Part shown: piece by piece, positions 51,704 through 61,001 of the stretch
Layout of the letters: every line of letters begins with the position of its first letter
Position numbering within the stretch: position 1 is the stretch's first letter
Source of the DNA: Companilactobacillus jidongensis
GTDB taxonomy: Bacteria > Bacillota > Bacilli > Lactobacillales > Lactobacillaceae
Assembly: GCF_003946575.1 (NCBI RefSeq)
Contig: NZ_RHOP01000013.1
Coordinates: forward strand, 1 to 64,000
Direction: 5' to 3'
Length of the DNA: 64,000 nucleotides
Position numbers and translations under genes: made by a program
Notes under the pieces: model-generated
Seen by the model: the letters and a program-made list of their open reading frames with translations, nothing else
What the model was told of the DNA's origin: nothing
Database searches by the model: none

Positions 51704-52942
51704 ACTTTGTAATTCTTTATCATAATTTCTAGTTACTGGGACTAACATTACAAATAATCCACAGAGTAATGTACCAATTCCAGCAATAATAAATAGACTG
51801 TTAACCCCGATTCTGTCCGCCAATGGACCGGCAAAAATCAAACCGACAGGACCTGAGATACTCATTAATGAATTAAGAATTCCCAACACTCGACCAAGGT
51901 TTTCTGGTGGATAACTCTCTTGGATCATTGCCATAAGTAAGGTGTTGAAGAATGGTGTCGCTAATCCAGCAATTGTGTTCAAAGCAATAAACCACAAAAA
52001 TCCTTTGCTAGTACCAGGAAGAATACCACTGATAGCGAAAGCAATCCCCATGACCCACATTGAATTAAGAATTGGTTTCATCCGATCCGACCAATTACCG
52101 AAAAATCCTATCACAGCACCACCGGCCAACATTCCGACTGAATAAACAACTTCAATAATTCCTGCTTGGGCGACTGTTCCGTGGAAATATGACATTGTCA
52201 TCAACGGATACATACTTGCTGCTGGCATAAATAATAGTGTGAACACTGTTCCCATTAATGCCATATACCAAAGTCCTCGATTGCCACGCAATTGATCAAG
52301 TCCAAATTTTACATCAGACAAAACGTGTACTCTTTCTTCATAAACAGGATTCTCCGGAATGACAACAAACATGATAATGGATACACCGATGATGGCACCC
52401 ACAACATCTAACAAAATTAAATAGGATATCGGTACAATGGAGAACAAGAACGCACCAAGTGCTGGCGCTATAATCATGTTGGCTGACTGAACCATTCCCA
52501 ATTGACCGTTCATCTTAGTAATCTGTTCCTTAGGAACCATAGTCGGCATAATCGACTGGATCGTTGGCATTTGAAAAGTCTGTGCAATAGATCTCATTAA
52601 CAATGAAACGAAAATCAGCCACAGAGGAAAATCCTTATTGATAATTCCCACAATTGATAAAATAATTGCAAGAATTGCGGCGATGATATCTGGAACTATC
52701 AGCAAAAATTTCTTATTAGTTCGATCAACAAATGGTCCAATAAATGGGCTTAACAAAACCATTGGTAACATACCCAGTAATGTCGCAAAACTCAAAACCG
52801 TCGCAGAACCAGTTTTCTTAGTCAAATACCAAATTATGGCGTACTGTACAACCATACTAGTAATTCCTGACATGAATTGACCGAACAAGAACAAGTAAAT
52901 ATTTTTTCGCCAATTCGGTATAGCAAATGTATTATCTGACAT
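51692..52942 (-). CDS. MFS transporter (macrolide/EntS-like group)
   Basis: 416 residues, twelve helices: WRKNIYLFLFGQFMSGITSMVVQYAIIWYLT in helix 1, the loop 2-3 motif GPFVDRTNKKFLL, and PTMVPKEQITKMNGQLGMVQS between helices 4 and 5, as in the MFS_3/EntS-type exporters including macrolide efflux proteins. Probably a drug or metabolite exporter. Monocistronic; substrate unknown. Confidence 0.88.
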   Translation of the reverse strand: MSDNTFAIPNWRKNIYLFLFGQFMSGITSMVVQYAIIWYLTKKTGSATVLSFATLLGMLPMVLLSPFIGPFVDRTNKKFLLIVPDIIAAILAIILSIVGIINKDFPLWLIFVSLLMRSIAQTFQMPTIQSIMPTMVPKEQITKMNGQLGMVQSANMIIAPALGAFLFSIVPISYLILLDVVGAIIGVSIIMFVVIPENPVYEERVHVLSDVKFGLDQLRGNRGLWYMALMGTVFTLLFMPAASMYPLMTMSYFHGTVAQAGIIEVVYSVGMLAGGAVIGFFGNWSDRMKPILNSMWVMGIAFAISGILPGTSKGFLWFIALNTIAGLATPFFNTLLMAMIQESYPPENLGRVLGILNSLMSISGPVGLIFAGPLADRIGVNSLFIIAGIGTLLCGLFVMLVPVTRNYDKELQSKMS

Positions 52943-53030
52943 AAAATCCCCCCATTAATTGAATTTTACAGAAATTGAATTATCGCATGATAATAATATC
53001 AAGTCAAGAGGATTATATCAGAGAATAATA

Positions 53031-53065
53031 AAAAAGCCTCAATGAAATTATAATTTCATTGAGGC
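53031..53065 (-). terminator. Terminator of pepO
   Basis: GCCTCAATGAAAT-N4-ATTTCATTGAGGC with TTTTTT on the minus strand. Confidence 0.9.
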
Positions 53066-53095
53066 CTTTATTTTAAAATGAGTTACCTGTTTTGT

Positions 53096-53105
53096 TCCAC
53101 TCTCT
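53096..53105 (-). repeat. AGAGAGTGGA motif just after a stop codon (copy 4)
   Basis: Exact copy, 6 nt past the pepO stop codon and before its terminator. Confidence 0.5.
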
Positions 53106-53111
53106 ATCTAA

Positions 53112-55055
53112 TTACCAAATATTAACTCGTTTATCTTCATCGAGCCACATGCCATCGTCCTTTGTAATACCGAAGGCATCATAGAACTCGTTCATGTTTT
53201 GAGCTTGAACGTTCGCACGTAATGGACCTGGTGCGTGAACATCTGTTGATAGCAACAGTTCATTGAATTCTTGTGTTGCCTTTAATCTCCAGACACGTGC
53301 CCAGTTGATGAAGAACTTTTTAACATCATAATCGTCTTCAGTTTTGGCAGCTTCCAATGCACAACGAAGTCCACCGACATCAGCAACGTTTTCACTAACG
53401 ACAAGTTTCCCGTTGACCTTGCCACCCGCATATGGAATGCCATCGAATTCATCAATCATGTTTTGTGTTAAATTCTTGAACTTAGCATAATCTTCGTCAG
53501 TCCACCAATTATTCATATTACCGAACTCATCGAATTGTGCGCCATTGTTATCGAAGGCATGAGAAATTTCATGTGCGATAACAGCACCGATACCACCGAA
53601 GTTTTCACTGCTTGTTTGTTCCAAACTATAGAATGGAGCTTGTAAAATAGCAGCTGGAAAAGTGATGTCATTTCTTGAAGGATCGTAACAAGCATTGACC
53701 ATGTGTCCTGGCATGAGCCATTTAGTACGGTCAACTGCTTTGTGATATTGATCCAGAGAATCTTGAATGAAGATCTTTCTGATTTCTCGCAAATTGTCAT
53801 ACAATGAGTCATTCTCATTAATATTGATTTTATTATAAATATCATCGATCTTATCAGGATAACCAACCTTGACTTCGATCTTATCAAGCTTAACAATAGC
53901 CTTTTTCTTAGTATCTTCACTTAACCAAGTGTTGGCACTAATACGTTGTTCATAGATAGAAATCATCTTCTTGATCATGCCACGAACATCATTCTTAGCA
54001 TCTTCACCAAAGTATTTCTTACCATAATAAACACCAACAACTTGACTAAAGATACCGGCAGCTCTGTGATAAGCAAACTTAGTACGGTTTTGTAATTCTT
54101 TAGCACCGCTCAAGGCAAGGTTGTATTCACCAATTACTTGACGGAATTCTTCATCAAGACTCGAAGCATTGCCAGTTAAGAAATTGACCATCATCCAGGC
54201 CTTAATATCTTCAAAAGTATCTTCATTAATGATTTTATTTAGATTATCCAAATAACGAGGTTCAGTAATAATAACCTTGTCAGGAGTGTCATTGATCTGT
54301 TCCGTAACTTGCGACTTCAAATCAATAACATCAGACTTAGTAATATATTCAGCGAATGGCATAGGATTATACATCTTAGTGTAATCTGCCCATTCCTCTG
54401 AACCCTTAACGATAGGAACTAATAGCTTATCAAACTTCAAAGCTTTCTCAACAATCTTCTTGGCATCATCAAGATTGTATCCAATCATCGATAAAAGACG
54501 CGTCGAAACTTCAGCAAACTTCTTCAATAATTGTTCGCCAGACTTATTACCTTCAGCATAGTAAGTCTTGTCTGGCAAGATTAATCCTGCTCCACCAATG
54601 TAAACGACATTCTTTGAAGTGTCCTTCATATCGGCATCGATTGAAATGTCAATTGGCAATGGGAAGCCATCTTTGGATAATTCCGCTAACTTGTCACTGA
54701 ACTCTTGCAAGCTAGTGATATCATTGATTTTTTGAATATCCTTCAAAATTGGCTGATGATGAAATTTATTAAGATGTTCAACATTATTAGCCAAACGATA
54801 TAACTTAACAGCTTGTAACATCAAGTCATCATTAATTTTTTCTTCATCATTTGCGAATTCATGGAATTCCTTCATCAAGGCCTTTTCAACACCTTCATCC
54901 AGATCCATAAAACCACCAGTACGTGGCTTGTCTGACGGAATCTCAGCCTTTTCTTGCCAAGCACCGTTCACAGCCAAGTACAAATTTTCTTTATAATCAG
55001 CAGGCTTGGCATTTACCATATCGCCAGCGCCGCCAATAATTTTACTAGTAAACAA
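53112..55055 (-). CDS. pepO: Endopeptidase PepO (M13 neprilysin family)
   Basis: About 647 residues. Zinc motif VIAHEISHAFDNNGAQFD, the third ligand Glu in ENVADVGGL, and NAxY-type substrate motif VNACYDPSRNDITFPAA; ends in the usual VNIW-like W. It cleaves oligopeptides in the cytoplasm; there is no signal peptide. The start is not clear: TTG at 55055 has GGTGG 8 nt upstream and keeps the SKIIGGAGDMV segment, whereas MVNAKPAD at 55019 lacks a ribosome site. Monocistronic. Confidence 0.92.
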   Translation of the reverse strand: MFTSKIIGGAGDMVNAKPADYKENLYLAVNGAWQEKAEIPSDKPRTGGFMDLDEGVEKALMKEFHEFANDEEKINDDLMLQAVKLYRLANNVEHLNKFHHQPILKDIQKINDITSLQEFSDKLAELSKDGFPLPIDISIDADMKDTSKNVVYIGGAGLILPDKTYYAEGNKSGEQLLKKFAEVSTRLLSMIGYNLDDAKKIVEKALKFDKLLVPIVKGSEEWADYTKMYNPMPFAEYITKSDVIDLKSQVTEQINDTPDKVIITEPRYLDNLNKIINEDTFEDIKAWMMVNFLTGNASSLDEEFRQVIGEYNLALSGAKELQNRTKFAYHRAAGIFSQVVGVYYGKKYFGEDAKNDVRGMIKKMISIYEQRISANTWLSEDTKKKAIVKLDKIEVKVGYPDKIDDIYNKININENDSLYDNLREIRKIFIQDSLDQYHKAVDRTKWLMPGHMVNACYDPSRNDITFPAAILQAPFYSLEQTSSENFGGIGAVIAHEISHAFDNNGAQFDEFGNMNNWWTDEDYAKFKNLTQNMIDEFDGIPYAGGKVNGKLVVSENVADVGGLRCALEAAKTEDDYDVKKFFINWARVWRLKATQEFNELLLSTDVHAPGPLRANVQAQNMNEFYDAFGITKDDGMWLDEDKRVNIW

Positions 55056-55070
55056 TACATTCACCACCAT

Positions 55071-55210
55071 GTGAGATTTTACTTAATACTATATCACTCT
55101 TTGATTTTCATTAAAAAAATTATGGGTTTTAAAAAACAAACGTTTAACTGAATAAGCAATAATATCATCTATTTTTGTAATGCAATAAATTGCAGAAAAC
55201 ATGGATTTTA
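55071..55210. other. Intergenic part between pepO and the lacI-type gene
   Basis: AT-rich with no gene seen; it must hold the pepO promoter, which I could not place. Confidence 0.4.
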
Positions 55211-55239
55211 TTGCTAATAGATTAAGCAGTTTCTATACT
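55211..55239 (+). promoter_or_regulatory. Promoter of the LacI-aldolase-symporter cluster
   Basis: TTGCTA and TATACT with a 17-bp spacer. A direct repeat (CATGTTGATT at 55272-55281 and CAGGTTGATT at 55298-55307) follows within the leader and may bind the regulator. Confidence 0.65.
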
Positions 55240-55321
55240 GGTAGTTGTAAAAGGAAATCGGATCCCTAAAACATGTTGATTCTTTTACACGACTAAACAG
55301 GTTGATTGTGAGGTTTATACT

Positions 55322-56317
55322 TTGCCTACTTTAAAAGATATTGCTAAATTAGCACACGTTGATATAAGTACAGTATCACGTGCTTTGAATGATTCCCCAT
55401 ATGTTCATCCAAATACTAAGAAAAGAATTTTGGAAGCAGCAAATGAGCTTAAATATCATTCAAATACTACCAGAGAAATATTTACAACAGGTAAAGTTCA
55501 CGCCGTCGGTATTATCATTCCAAATGCAAAGTTAAATATTTTTATGGACTTTATCCAACAAGCAGAGCTTCAGGCAGACGCAGTTAACTACGACGTAATT
55601 GTCTGTCTTTCAAATGATAATGGAGAGAAAGAAAAGCGTCTACTTCAAAAAATGCGTGCTGGTTTAGTCGATGGAATTATCATTGCTTCTACCGGAGATA
55701 ACAACTCATTATTGGAAGATATAAATTCAAGTGGAACACCAATTGTTCAAATATTCCGTGAAGTTAATCAGAATTTAGACAGTATTTCAATCGATTATTC
55801 AAAAAGTGTTGAAACTGCTTTTAATATACTTATTGAAAAGAACTGCAAACAAATTGGACTAGTCAATGGACCTATATGTGATATTTCTTATAAAAATAAA
55901 TCAGAGGCATACCAACGATTAGCAACTAATTATGATTTACCTATAATCGTACAAAATACTAAAGACTATCCTAAATCATTTGTAGATGCTGGATACAATT
56001 TAGCAAATAATTTACTAAAAACTTCACCCAATATAGATGCAATTCTGACCGCTAATGATCCTGAAGCATTGGGAGTGACCAAGTATCTTAACGATCAAAA
56101 TATTCCCATTCCAGAAAAAATAAAAGTAATCAGTTTAGCAGGAAGTACCCTTAGTGATTTATTGCCAATTAAAGTCAGTGCAACGGTTTTTCCAATAGAT
56201 GAAGTTTCGTTACATGCATTGAGTTTGATTATTTCAAAAGTTGAAAAATTAGATCGTGATTCACCGTTAAAACATTTAAAAGTAAATGCCGAATATATAA
56301 GTAGAATGACATGTTAA
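55322..56317 (+). CDS. LacI-family transcriptional regulator
   Basis: 331 residues: helix-turn-helix TLKDIAKLAHVDISTVSRALND at the N-terminus, HPNTKKRILEAANEL hinge, then a periplasmic-binding-protein-like effector domain (AVGIIIPNAKLNIFMDFIQQ, IDAILTANDPEALGVTKYL). The start is TTG with GAGG 8 nt before. The aldolase gene follows after 13 bp, so it probably senses the aldolase pathway's substrate. Confidence 0.93.
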   Translation: MPTLKDIAKLAHVDISTVSRALNDSPYVHPNTKKRILEAANELKYHSNTTREIFTTGKVHAVGIIIPNAKLNIFMDFIQQAELQADAVNYDVIVCLSNDNGEKEKRLLQKMRAGLVDGIIIASTGDNNSLLEDINSSGTPIVQIFREVNQNLDSISIDYSKSVETAFNILIEKNCKQIGLVNGPICDISYKNKSEAYQRLATNYDLPIIVQNTKDYPKSFVDAGYNLANNLLKTSPNIDAILTANDPEALGVTKYLNDQNIPIPEKIKVISLAGSTLSDLLPIKVSATVFPIDEVSLHALSLIISKVEKLDRDSPLKHLKVNAEYISRMTC

Positions 56318-56330
56318 GGAGATTTTAAAA

Positions 56331-57290
56331 ATGACTAAAACTAAGAATTTTCATACAATTTTCCCAGCAATTTCTGTTCCTATGAATGACGACGATTCAA
56401 TCAATGAACCAGAATTTAGAGCTTATCTTCGCTGGCTAGAATCATTTTATGATGATGGTATTAAGGGAATTGTTACTAATGGACACACTGGTGAAATTAC
56501 AGCATTAAGTCGTGAGGAACGTAAAAGAGTCACACAAATTGCTGCCGAAGAAGTTGGCGATAAGATGACGATTGTTTCTGGTGTAAGTAGTGAAAATACA
56601 AAGGGAGCTATTGAAACTGCTAGGGATGCAAAAGAAGCCGGTGCAGATGGTATTTTACTAATGCCACCACACATGTGGTTACGTTTCAGTATGAGTTCAC
56701 GTTCTCCTTTTGAATTCGTCAAAGATGTTGCCGAAGGTGCTGACATCGATATAATTCTACATTTATACCCTGCCTATACAAAAGCCACATATACACAAGA
56801 ACAATTAGTTGAAATGCTAACAAATATTCCACACGTTAAAGGTGTCAAAATGGGAACTCGTGTACAATCAATTTATGAAGAACAAGTTCGTACGATTCGC
56901 AAATCAAATCCAGATGCTGCACTTTTAACTTGTCATGATGAAACAATTAGTGACTCGCTATTCCCAGAAATGGATGGTGCAATTCTTGGATTTGCTGGAT
57001 GTATCCCAGAATTAATAACTAAAGCTTTCAAAACTTATAACGAGGGAACATGCAAAGAACTTCATGAGGTTGATGATAAGATTTTCCCTGTTGAGCGTGC
57101 AATATACCGTGGAGGCCAACCATCAGGCGAAGCGCATGCACGTTTGAAACAGGTATTGGTTGAACGTGGAGTATTTACAAACGATCATATGCGCAAACCC
57201 GTCCTACCTATTACAGAAAAGAGCAAAGAAATTATCTCTCAAGGAGTGAAGGAAAGCGGATTAACTAAAGTAGATATGTCGAAATTTTAA
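56331..57290 (+). CDS. DHDPS/NAL-superfamily aldolase, substrate unknown
   Basis: 319 residues of the (beta/alpha)8 class I aldolase family: the pyruvate-binding loop TNGHTGEITALSREE (GHTGE at 51-55), Tyr146 in HLYPAYTKATY and Schiff-base Lys173 in KGVKMGTR. It is longer than N-acetylneuraminate lyase or DapA and lacks their full motifs, so the substrate is some other 2-keto-3-deoxy or hydroxy-oxo acid. It sits between a LacI regulator and a Na+/solute symporter, which suggests a catabolic function. Confidence 0.82.
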   Translation: MTKTKNFHTIFPAISVPMNDDDSINEPEFRAYLRWLESFYDDGIKGIVTNGHTGEITALSREERKRVTQIAAEEVGDKMTIVSGVSSENTKGAIETARDAKEAGADGILLMPPHMWLRFSMSSRSPFEFVKDVAEGADIDIILHLYPAYTKATYTQEQLVEMLTNIPHVKGVKMGTRVQSIYEEQVRTIRKSNPDAALLTCHDETISDSLFPEMDGAILGFAGCIPELITKAFKTYNEGTCKELHEVDDKIFPVERAIYRGGQPSGEAHARLKQVLVERGVFTNDHMRKPVLPITEKSKEIISQGVKESGLTKVDMSKF

Positions 57291-57308
57291 ATTATCATAA
57301 TATGTCAA

Positions 57309-57360
57309 ATCAACGTCGTTGATATATCTATAGATTGGATACTATCAACGGTGTTTTTTT
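57309..57360 (+). terminator. Terminator with alternative pairing before the symporter gene
   Basis: Three arms are present: ATCAACG (57309-57315), CGTTGAT (57317-57323) and ATCAACG (57344-57350), then GTGTTTTTTT. The middle arm can pair with either neighbour; pairing with the third makes a terminator 19 bp before the symporter start, and pairing with the first would remove it. Confidence 0.6.
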
Positions 57361-57378
57361 GCAAATGGGGTGAAAACT

Positions 57379-58764
57379 ATGGATTTAATAAATCAAAATT
57401 CTTCTCTCATTATTTTAATTGTGGTAGCTGCATATATTATCATCACTGCTTATCTAAGTTACAAATGGAGTGGTCACTCAAATTCTGATTTCATGCAAGG
57501 AAGCAAAGGAATTCCATATTTTGTTGTTGGTGTAATGATTTTTTCTAACTATAACGGAATTATGGCAGTTATTGGAACACCGCAAAAAGCATTTTCTAGT
57601 GGTATCGCAGCTATTTGGTCTCTATTTGCAGCAGCAATTGCTTTCTTTCTTTATGGTTGCTTCTTTGTAAAAAAGCTATACAACACAGGAAGCTTCACAA
57701 TTTCAGGTGCTATAAATAAAACATATGGACGTTCTACCCAACTCATAGTATCCATGATCATGATTTATGCCATGTTAATGCTCAACTTGAATACATATAT
57801 AAGTGGGGCTAGCGTACTACACGAAATTTTAAATACTAATTTACCCGTATCAATGATATTAATTGCTATTGTTAGCACCATATACTTTAGTATTGGTGGT
57901 ATGAAGAGTATTTCTAAAACAACCATGGTTCATACATTTATGAAATATTTAGGCGTTATTATAATTTTAATAGTAGCTTTAATAATGACACATGGTCTAC
58001 ATCCAGTAACTAATAAACTTCCAAAATTTTATTTCACATCGACTGGAAATATTGGTGCGGCAACAATTATCGGATGGATTTTAACCTCAATAGGTGCTGT
58101 ATTTTCTACTCAAACAATTGCACAAGCTATATCTTCAACTAAAAGCGCCAAAGATGCTCAAAAAGCAGCCTTTTGGGCAGCCCTCCTGGTAATTCCCTTC
58201 GGGATTGCATTAGGTCTTATTGGTATTACTGCAAAATATCTTTTCCCATCTATCAATGGTTTATATGCCCTCCCAATATTTTTAAGTCATATGAGTACGT
58301 TTTGGGCATCAATAAGTTCGATTGGATTACTAGCAGGTGTTTTTGTTGGTGTTAGTTCCTGCGGACTTGCAATCGTTGCTCTTATCGTTAACGACTTCTA
58401 TGTTCCACATTGGAAACCAGAACCTAAACAACAATTAAAAGTAACTAGAATAATTTCCATAATTGTCGGACTCCTACCACTAATATTTATGTTCTATACG
58501 CCAAATATACTGGCTCTTTCATTTTTCGCAAAAGCTCTACGCGTTTCGATTGGAATAATAGCTGTCATAGCATTCTATTTACCTACATTCGATTCCACAG
58601 TTTCTGCTAACATCGCTTTAATCAGTACCACATTACTTACCACCGTTTGGTATATTCTAGGAGATCCCCTAGGTATTGACGATACCTACGTAGCTATTCT
58701 AACGCCATTGATAATCATGTTAATGGGTCGTTTGATTTCAAAATCATTTTATAAAAAAGTTTAA
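57379..58764 (+). CDS. Sodium/solute symporter (SSS family)
   Basis: 461 residues, about thirteen helices: IIITAYLSYKWSGHSNSDFMQGSKGIPYFVVGVMIFS at the start and MLNLNTYISGASVLHEIL and IGGMKSISKTTMVHTFMKY as in SSS proteins. It probably imports the substrate of the neighbouring aldolase with Na+. GGGGTG is 6 nt before MDLINQ; an upstream GTG within that site was not used. Sialic-acid transport is possible, but no nanE or nanK is nearby. Confidence 0.87.
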   Translation: MDLINQNSSLIILIVVAAYIIITAYLSYKWSGHSNSDFMQGSKGIPYFVVGVMIFSNYNGIMAVIGTPQKAFSSGIAAIWSLFAAAIAFFLYGCFFVKKLYNTGSFTISGAINKTYGRSTQLIVSMIMIYAMLMLNLNTYISGASVLHEILNTNLPVSMILIAIVSTIYFSIGGMKSISKTTMVHTFMKYLGVIIILIVALIMTHGLHPVTNKLPKFYFTSTGNIGAATIIGWILTSIGAVFSTQTIAQAISSTKSAKDAQKAAFWAALLVIPFGIALGLIGITAKYLFPSINGLYALPIFLSHMSTFWASISSIGLLAGVFVGVSSCGLAIVALIVNDFYVPHWKPEPKQQLKVTRIISIIVGLLPLIFMFYTPNILALSFFAKALRVSIGIIAVIAFYLPTFDSTVSANIALISTTLLTTVWYILGDPLGIDDTYVAILTPLIIMLMGRLISKSFYKKV

Positions 58765-58869
58765 AATAACTTAAAAATGTCACATTTATAAATGCATGGA
58801 GTAATCCTACTTATGTATTTTATAAATGCGATATTTTTTTATTGCGACTCAACACAATATAATTTTAAT

Positions 58870-58917
58870 ATCAAAAAAGCACCTTTTGAAGTTAGAGTTC
58901 TCTAACCAAAAGATGCA
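58870..58917 (-). terminator. Terminator of the usp gene
   Basis: GCATCTTTTGGTTAGAG pairs with CTCTAACTTCAAAAGGTGC (bulged) and is followed by TTTTTT on the minus strand. Confidence 0.8.
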
Positions 58918-58932
58918 ATTATTAAAGATTAA

Positions 58933-59397
58933 TTATCTAATAACACTGACTGAAACTTTAGAATTATTAACGATTTTGGAAGCTTGTGAACCAATGGTAT
59001 TACGGTGACGATTTTTTTCTTCAACACCGACAATAACCAAATCTGGCTCAAAACTAGGAATCACTTTTTCAACAATAACGGAACCAGGATTTCCTTCTGT
59101 AACCATCATGTGTACATTTTGGACACCGTAAGTTTTAGCTTTCTGTCCGTATGTTTCAAGTAATTCTTTAATCTCATTACGACGATCTCTTAAGACATCT
59201 GGATCAAGGGATTGAAAAATATTCAAATCTCCTGTTTCCAAAACTGAGGCTATTCCAAGCTCAGCACCATAATGTTTTGCCAATGAACAGGCATAATTAA
59301 AGGCATTTTTCGATGATGTGAAGTCATCCGAATCCACACAAATCAAAATCTTTGAATACTCAATCTTCTTTACCTTGTATTCTTTTAATTCATCCAT
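58933..59397 (-). CDS. Universal stress protein (UspA family)
   Basis: 154 residues: SKILICVDSDDFTSSKNAFNYACSLAKHYGAEL opening, VTEGNPGSVIVEKVIPSFEPDLVIVGVEEKNRHRNTIGSQASKIVNNSKVSVSVIR end. The nucleotide-binding tail has the GS but the first Gly-x2-Gly is altered to VEEKNRH, so ATP binding is uncertain. AGGAGG precedes the ATG. It follows the ATP-grasp gene by 14 bp, so the two are co-transcribed. Confidence 0.88.
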   Translation of the reverse strand: MDELKEYKVKKIEYSKILICVDSDDFTSSKNAFNYACSLAKHYGAELGIASVLETGDLNIFQSLDPDVLRDRRNEIKELLETYGQKAKTYGVQNVHMMVTEGNPGSVIVEKVIPSFEPDLVIVGVEEKNRHRNTIGSQASKIVNNSKVSVSVIR

Positions 59398-59411
59398 CTA
59401 ATAAAAACCTC

Positions 59412-60701
59412 CTATTTTTTGAAGTCGCGTCCTTTATTAGCTTGGAAATATTGATCAAAACGTTTTACATAATTGTGGAACATGTAAGTCATCAATAACC
59501 AACGCTTAAAGGATTTGTCTTTGTCATAGAAAACAGTTGTACCTGTACGATCTTGTTTGATAAGTTCTTCAGCATATTCACTAGCTTCATTGTCAGCAGC
59601 ATACTTTCTGAAGACTTTAACAGGAATTCCCAGCCATAACTTATGTTGAGCCTTGTTCTTATTAGCATAAACAGTTGGCTCATTTTCTAGACTACCTTCA
59701 ATATAATCTTCGACTACATATTTGGCAAGATTATAGCCATTCAAGGTAACGAAGAAGCTACTTCTACCCTGACGCAAGTTTATTTCAAAGAACTTAAAGG
59801 TTTTATCACGAGAATCGTACTTCATATCGAAGTTAGCGAAACCTGTGAATTCAATATCTTCAAGAAATTTTTGAACTAAGTCATACACATCTTGGTTGAA
59901 TTCTGGCACGATAGCAACATAATTACCAATTGATTGAGGTGTGGGGTCTTCCAAAATTGGGTGACCCAAACACATCATCTTAACGTGATGCTCTTGATCA
60001 ACATAAGCATTCAATACACGCATGTTGGAATCATCACCGGGAATGAAGTCTTGAAGTATCAAATCAGATTTATAACCATTGTCATAAATCTTACTTACAA
60101 TATCCATATATTCATCATTCGAATGAATTGTGAAAGCCTTTTTCCTTCCCTCAAAATGAATATCCAACCATTCAACACTGTTAGCTGGTTTCAAAGCAAC
60201 TGGGAAGTCAAAAGGAACTTCTAACCCTGACTTGTCATCACTTTCATAGGCAGCTTTAGTGATGATTTTTGTTAATGGATGTGGAAGTCCATGTTCATCA
60301 GCAACCTTATAGAAGCTCTCCTTGTTGTTTAATGACTTCAATAGGTCATAGTCTACATATGGACAAACAAATGTCTTAGAGAGCTCTTCTTTGTGTTTAC
60401 TTATAAGTTCAGCATAACCATCCCCGCAACCAATCAAAATAATTGGCTCGTCATGTTTTTCATACTTTTTGGCGATTTCGCGCATTTTTTCGATAAAAAC
60501 AGGATCTTCAGCAAATCCAGGATAAATTGTTAAATTTATAATTTTTGTATAACGTGTTGGTGCAAGTTGAGCACCGGCATATGCATCAACTACACCACCA
60601 TAAAGTTCATGAAAAGCACGCGCCATACCATATACATTCATATCACTACCTAATATTACCGGCGTGAATTTTTTTCCTGATTCAGTTTCGATAGGGATCA
60701 A
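59412..60701 (-). CDS. ATP-grasp ligase, D-aspartate ligase (Asl)-like
   Basis: 429 residues. The N-terminus FTPVILGSDMNVYGMARAFHELYG is the motif of D-aspartate ligases that add D-Asp to the side-chain Lys of the peptidoglycan precursor. The ATP-grasp core has FPVALKPANSVEWLD, LILQDFIPGDDSNMRVLNAYV and KFFEINLRQGRSSFFVTL (metal-binding E..N). An asparagine-synthase-like gene lies just upstream, as D-Asp amidation needs. Start is TTG overlapping AGAGG; an in-frame TAA just upstream excludes an earlier start, so initiation looks weak. A related carboxylate-amine ligase is the alternative. Confidence 0.75.
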   Translation of the reverse strand: MIPIETESGKKFTPVILGSDMNVYGMARAFHELYGGVVDAYAGAQLAPTRYTKIINLTIYPGFAEDPVFIEKMREIAKKYEKHDEPIILIGCGDGYAELISKHKEELSKTFVCPYVDYDLLKSLNNKESFYKVADEHGLPHPLTKIITKAAYESDDKSGLEVPFDFPVALKPANSVEWLDIHFEGRKKAFTIHSNDEYMDIVSKIYDNGYKSDLILQDFIPGDDSNMRVLNAYVDQEHHVKMMCLGHPILEDPTPQSIGNYVAIVPEFNQDVYDLVQKFLEDIEFTGFANFDMKYDSRDKTFKFFEINLRQGRSSFFVTLNGYNLAKYVVEDYIEGSLENEPTVYANKNKAQHKLWLGIPVKVFRKYAADNEASEYAEELIKQDRTGTTVFYDKDKSFKRWLLMTYMFHNYVKRFDQYFQANKGRDFKK

Positions 60702-60753
60702 CCTCTTACTTTATTTAATTCATAATTTTATAATTACATACATTTCAAACAAA

Positions 60754-60762
60754 ATTATACCA
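60754..60762 (-). promoter_or_regulatory. Extended -10 promoter of the ligase-usp operon
   Basis: TGGTATAAT on the minus strand, with a leader of about 45 nt to the TTG start. The -35 is weak. Confidence 0.55.
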
Positions 60763-60806
60763 TATTACCAATTGTACAACGATACCTTAGGGACAATTTA
60801 CAATTC

Positions 60807-60845
60807 AAGCCTGTCATATGGCTGATTTACAGGCTTTTTAATTTT
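60807..60845 (+). terminator. Orphan plus-strand terminator-like hairpin
   Basis: AAGCCTGT/ACAGGCTT with a 14-nt loop and TTTTTAATTTT on the plus strand, where no gene precedes it. It may end an undetected small RNA. The rest of 60702-61001 shows no gene. Confidence 0.45.
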
Positions 60846-60940
60846 ATTATTTGTCTGAACAAATTCGTAAACTAACATTTTAATATAACACAGTTTATTA
60901 GTTGATTTAGGCGTTATAGCGGTAAAAAAATAATTATAGC

Positions 60941-60968
60941 AAAAAAGAACGCAAGGTGCGTTCTTCTT
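60941..60968 (-). terminator. Terminator of the asparagine-synthase gene
   Basis: AAGAACGC-N5-GCGTTCTT with TTTTTT on the minus strand. Confidence 0.85.
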
Positions 60969-61001
60969 AATTGTTGAATTTTAGTTGTTTAATTTAATCT
61001 A

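Noticed and set aside
58826-59008. 60-codon plus-strand frame after the symporter
   Set aside because: It crosses the usp terminator and ends antisense to usp; no ribosome site.
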